From: Parvibaculum sp040882025
GTDB lineage: Bacteria; Pseudomonadota; Alphaproteobacteria; Parvibaculales; Parvibaculaceae
Assembly (NCBI RefSeq): GCF_040882025.1
Contig: NZ_JBBECC010000164.1
Span: 1-14,419, forward strand
Length of the DNA stretch: 14,419 nucleotides
Direction: 5' to 3'
Position numbers and translations under genes: made by a program. Numbering within the stretch: position 1 is the first letter of the stretch; every line of letters begins with the position of its first letter. Positions 12,565-14,419 of this stretch are shown one piece after another. The notes under the pieces are model-generated. The model was given only the letters and a program-made list of their open reading frames with translations. It did no database searches and had not been told where the DNA came from.

Positions 12565-14236
12565 TGATAGTGCAATCGGATTTGACCAACTGGGCATCGG
12601 CGACATCTTAAAGCGCTACAGGCTTCGAGTGCCGCCAAACCAGCGCGACTACGCGTGGGAAAAGTCCCACGTCGAGAATTTGCTGGAAGACCTGAGTTTG
12701 GCCATACAAACTGACGAGGCCCAGCATTTCTTGGGATCAATTGTGACTATCAGGGGAGAGGCAAATCTCTTGGAAGTCACGGACGGTCAGCAGCGGTTGG
12801 CAACCACAACGCTTATCCTAGCCGCGATGCGCGAGATCGTTGGCGATGCCCTTCCAAACCTAACGAAGCTCATCGATGGCTTTCTGTCTTCGATTGATGC
12901 AACCAGTTTAGAAGAGGAGCCAAATCTGACGCTCAATAGTGCCGATACAGTGGTCTTTCACAGTTTGATCGTGAACGGACAAGTTGGCGCGGGTTACGTT
13001 GAAAACAGGAAGTCCCACAAGCTGCTCAGGCAAGCATATGACCTTGCAAAAGAGCACATGAAAAAGGTAATCGCTCCGCTCCCCGATAAGGAAAAGTGGT
13101 CTGCGTTTCAACAATGGGTCACCTATATCGAGCGGAAAACCAAAGTAATACTATTGACAGTCTCCAATGCCGCGAACTCATTCAGAATGTTTGAAACACT
13201 TAATGATCGCGGATTGCGTGTTTCACAATCCGATCTAATTAAGAATTACGTATTCGGTCAGGCGGGCAAAAGAATTGATGATGCACAGAGTTATTGGGCT
13301 TCAATGCGTGGGTCACTTGAAGCGATAGATGACGATGACATCACCATGAACTTCATTCGACACGCATTGATGGTAACCAACGGGTTCTTACAAAAGAAAA
13401 ATATCTACGAGACTATTCAAAGCTCAACGAGGGGACCGCAGTCTAGTGTTGCCTTGCTGTCCACGTGGGAATCGTTAGCTGGCGACTATGTTGCCCTAGA
13501 AAATCCGGAAAGTTCAATTTGGAGTGGCTACCCCCAATCAATTCGCGAAAATATCAAGGTTCTGAACCTCTTCGATATTGCGCCATTGAAACCAGTCTTG
13601 CTCGCGGCGGCTAAAAAAATGAGCAAGAAGGAAGCTGCAAAAGTGTTTGAGCGGGTTGTAGCCATTGGCGTACGGCTGATCATCGCTTCAAGAACAACGA
13701 CACAATCGGTGGAAAAACCGCTTGGCGACGTAGCACAAAAGATTTGGGGCGGACAGATAAACGACAGCAAGGGGATGGTAGAAGCACTGTCGGGTGCGAT
13801 CCCAAACAATGAACAATTTAAAGAAGCTTTTGAGGTCGCAACGGTGTCACAGCCTAAGTTCGCCCGCTACTATCTCCGGTCAATTGAAAGGGCCGCGAAA
13901 GAAGAGACTGCGCCGTGGCTCATTCCCAATGACGACCCAGACACGATCACCCTTGAGCACGTTTTGCCCATCAAACCGGAGGGGAATTGGCCCGACTGGA
14001 CAGATGAGGAAGTGAAGGCTTATTCAAAACGCATAGGCAATATGGTGTTGCTTATGGCCCAATCAAACTCCGAACTTAAAAGCAAGTCGTTCGATGAGAA
14101 AAAGCCCATACTGGCCGTTTCGCCATATGAAACTACTCGGATGCTTGGCGCCGAGAGTCGTTGGCTTCCTGAGAATGTTCGTCAGCGTCAACTGAAGCTC
14201 GCCGAGCTGGCGCTGACGGCTTGGCCTCTTCGGTAG
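12554..14236 (+). CDS. DUF262-DUF1524 (GmrSD-type) predicted restriction/anti-phage nuclease
   Basis: This 560-aa protein has an N-terminal DUF262 domain: VPPNQRDYAWEKSHVENLLEDL at 26-47, DGQQR at 77-81 and FETLNDRGLRVSQSDLIKN at 213-231. This is a ParB-like fold that hydrolyses nucleotides in GmrS-type proteins. The C-terminal DUF1524 HNH-type nuclease shows TLEHVLP (His469), RIGNMVLL (Asn496) and Asn505. The family includes GmrSD, SspE and BrxU, which attack modified phage DNA or phosphorothioate-sensed invaders. Both active sites look intact. It overlaps the RHH gene, is visibly AT-richer than the host genes, and lies inside the transposon, so it is a transferred cassette. Its 3' end overlaps the opposite 55-aa gene by 104 bases. 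The specific DNA target is unknown. Confidence 0.9.
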   Translation: MATDDSAIGFDQLGIGDILKRYRLRVPPNQRDYAWEKSHVENLLEDLSLAIQTDEAQHFLGSIVTIRGEANLLEVTDGQQRLATTTLILAAMREIVGDALPNLTKLIDGFLSSIDATSLEEEPNLTLNSADTVVFHSLIVNGQVGAGYVENRKSHKLLRQAYDLAKEHMKKVIAPLPDKEKWSAFQQWVTYIERKTKVILLTVSNAANSFRMFETLNDRGLRVSQSDLIKNYVFGQAGKRIDDAQSYWASMRGSLEAIDDDDITMNFIRHALMVTNGFLQKKNIYETIQSSTRGPQSSVALLSTWESLAGDYVALENPESSIWSGYPQSIRENIKVLNLFDIAPLKPVLLAAAKKMSKKEAAKVFERVVAIGVRLIIASRTTTQSVEKPLGDVAQKIWGGQINDSKGMVEALSGAIPNNEQFKEAFEVATVSQPKFARYYLRSIERAAKEETAPWLIPNDDPDTITLEHVLPIKPEGNWPDWTDEEVKAYSKRIGNMVLLMAQSNSELKSKSFDEKKPILAVSPYETTRMLGAESRWLPENVRQRQLKLAELALTAWPLR

Positions 14237-14300
14237 CTAGGTCCGCGATCATCTTAGCTAACTGGTTTGGATCGCGTGGGCGTTTTGGGTTCTTTGCCAT
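14133..14300 (-). CDS. 55-aa small basic protein at the right end of the element
   Basis: The N-terminus MAKNPKRPRDPNQLAKMIAD matches what I recall of small conserved proteins that begin RPRDPNQLAKLI.DIATGE and usually continue into a basic GRKGG...RW tail. Here the tail is absent and replaced by PSAPARRASVDADEHSQEA, so it may be shortened. It faces the DUF262 gene and overlaps its last 104 bases. A promoter-like TTGAAG-17-CATATT lies seven bases before ATG 14300. Function unknown. The antisense overlap lowers confidence in the C-terminal half. Confidence 0.6.
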   Translation of the reverse strand: MAKNPKRPRDPNQLAKMIADLATEEAKPSAPARRASVDADEHSQEANDSRRQASE

Positions 14301-14307
14301 GCCTGAC

Positions 14308-14336
14308 AATATGGCACTTCACCGGCTCACCTTCAA
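14308..14336 (-). promoter_or_regulatory. Possible promoter of the 55-aa gene
   Basis: TTGAAG (14336-14331), a 17-base spacer and CATATT (14313-14308), each 4/6 to consensus, end seven bases before ATG 14300. Again there is little or no leader. Confidence 0.4.
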
Positions 14337-14343
14337 AGGCGAG

Positions 14344-14364
14344 ATTTCAAACTGACCCACTACC
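14344..14364. repeat. Right terminal inverted repeat (21 bp)
   Basis: Exact reverse complement of 10914-10934, ending CTGACCCACTACC. It is followed at once by the duplicated target GCCGAGCG. Confidence 0.95.
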
Positions 14365-14372
14365 GCCGAGCG
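14365..14372. repeat. Right copy of 8-bp target-site duplication
   Basis: GCCGAGCG, identical to 10906-10913, directly abuts the right inverted repeat. Confidence 0.93.
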
Positions 14373-14419
14373 CCGCGCCTGGGCGACCGTCAACAAGGAG
14401 TCCGGCGGCGGCAACAAAT
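14373..14419 (+). pseudogene. 3' part of the host gene split by the transposon (runs off the window)
   Basis: With the two bases left at 10912-10913 this segment reads RRAWATVNKESGGGNK, the expected continuation of the protein begun at 10807. The gene end lies beyond the window. No start codon is needed, as it is a severed tail. Confidence 0.88.

Larger units (their letters stand above)
10914..14364. mobile_element. IS1-like transposon carrying a GmrSD-type defence gene and small passengers
   Basis: The 3451-bp element has 21-bp perfect terminal inverted repeats beginning GGTAGTGGGTCAG, an exact 8-bp target duplication, and an IS1-like DDE transposase. The ends open with GGT(A)xTG as IS1 ends do. 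In order it carries a zinc-motif protein, a 53-aa zinc-ribbon protein, the transposase, divergent operators, an RHH protein, a DUF262-DUF1524 protein and a 55-aa protein. Base composition drops visibly in the DUF262 gene compared with the GC-rich host. Intact ends, intact duplication and open transposase suggest recent insertion and possible mobility. I recall that some IS1 relatives (ISMhu11 group) are long and variable. Assignment to that group is inference; IS1595-type is less likely from the transposase motifs. Confidence 0.92.

Noticed and set aside
10914..14364. Assignment of the element to the IS1595 family
   Set aside because: The 8-bp duplication would fit, but the DEIWSF, SDGHGPY and VERQN blocks align with IS1 InsB and no IS1595 zinc-ribbon domain is present in the transposase.
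1..14419. tRNA, rRNA or CRISPR array
   Set aside because: No cloverleaf, rRNA-like stretch or regularly spaced repeats were seen.

Overview
The window looks like the chromosome of a GC-rich alphaproteobacterium. The gene set, rich in acyl-CoA and hotdog-fold enzymes, would suit a lipid- or hydrocarbon-degrading genus such as Parvibaculum, but the genus is a guess. The first 10.9 kb is host DNA and holds mostly acyl-CoA and fatty or sterol-side-chain metabolism.

Positions 1-3025 are read leftward: a partial TPR-like gene at the edge, preceded by a near-perfect tandem Pho box and a terminator-like hairpin; a two-domain MaoC (hydratase 2) enoyl-CoA hydratase; two overlapping paralogous hotdog thioesterase-like genes; and a secreted OmpA-domain-like protein. 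A rightward thiolase (3366-4586) follows. Its 3' end is duplicated next to a 26-bp perfect palindrome, and it ends at a strong terminator. An alpha/beta hydrolase (leftward) and a TetR regulator plus single-domain MaoC (rightward) diverge around a palindromic operator. A four-gene leftward operon (10623 to 6738) then encodes two closely related acyl-CoA dehydrogenases, a GFA-family zinc protein and a DUF2236 (MpaB/latex-clearing-like) putative haem oxygenase.

The most notable region is 10914-14364. It is a 3451-bp transposon with 21-bp perfect terminal inverted repeats and an 8-bp target-site duplication (GCCGAGCG). It has cut a small conserved host gene in two; removing the element and one duplication copy restores that gene in frame. 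The element encodes an IS1-like DDE transposase and, divergently, a ribbon-helix-helix protein that overlaps a DUF262-DUF1524 (GmrSD-type) predicted restriction/anti-phage nuclease. It also carries three small proteins: two with paired CxxC motifs, tail to tail over a shared CTAG, and a 55-aa protein at the right end. The transposase and the defence pair are driven by back-to-back promoters overlaid by two copies of one operator whose centres are 42 bp apart. Both promoters are predicted to give leaderless mRNAs. This would be a compact self-mobile defence cassette whose transposition and defence genes may share one repressor, the RHH protein being the obvious candidate.

Gene calls rest on motifs read by eye and recall of families; no database search was run. 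Start sites were revised where ribosome-binding sites or overlaps argued for it.
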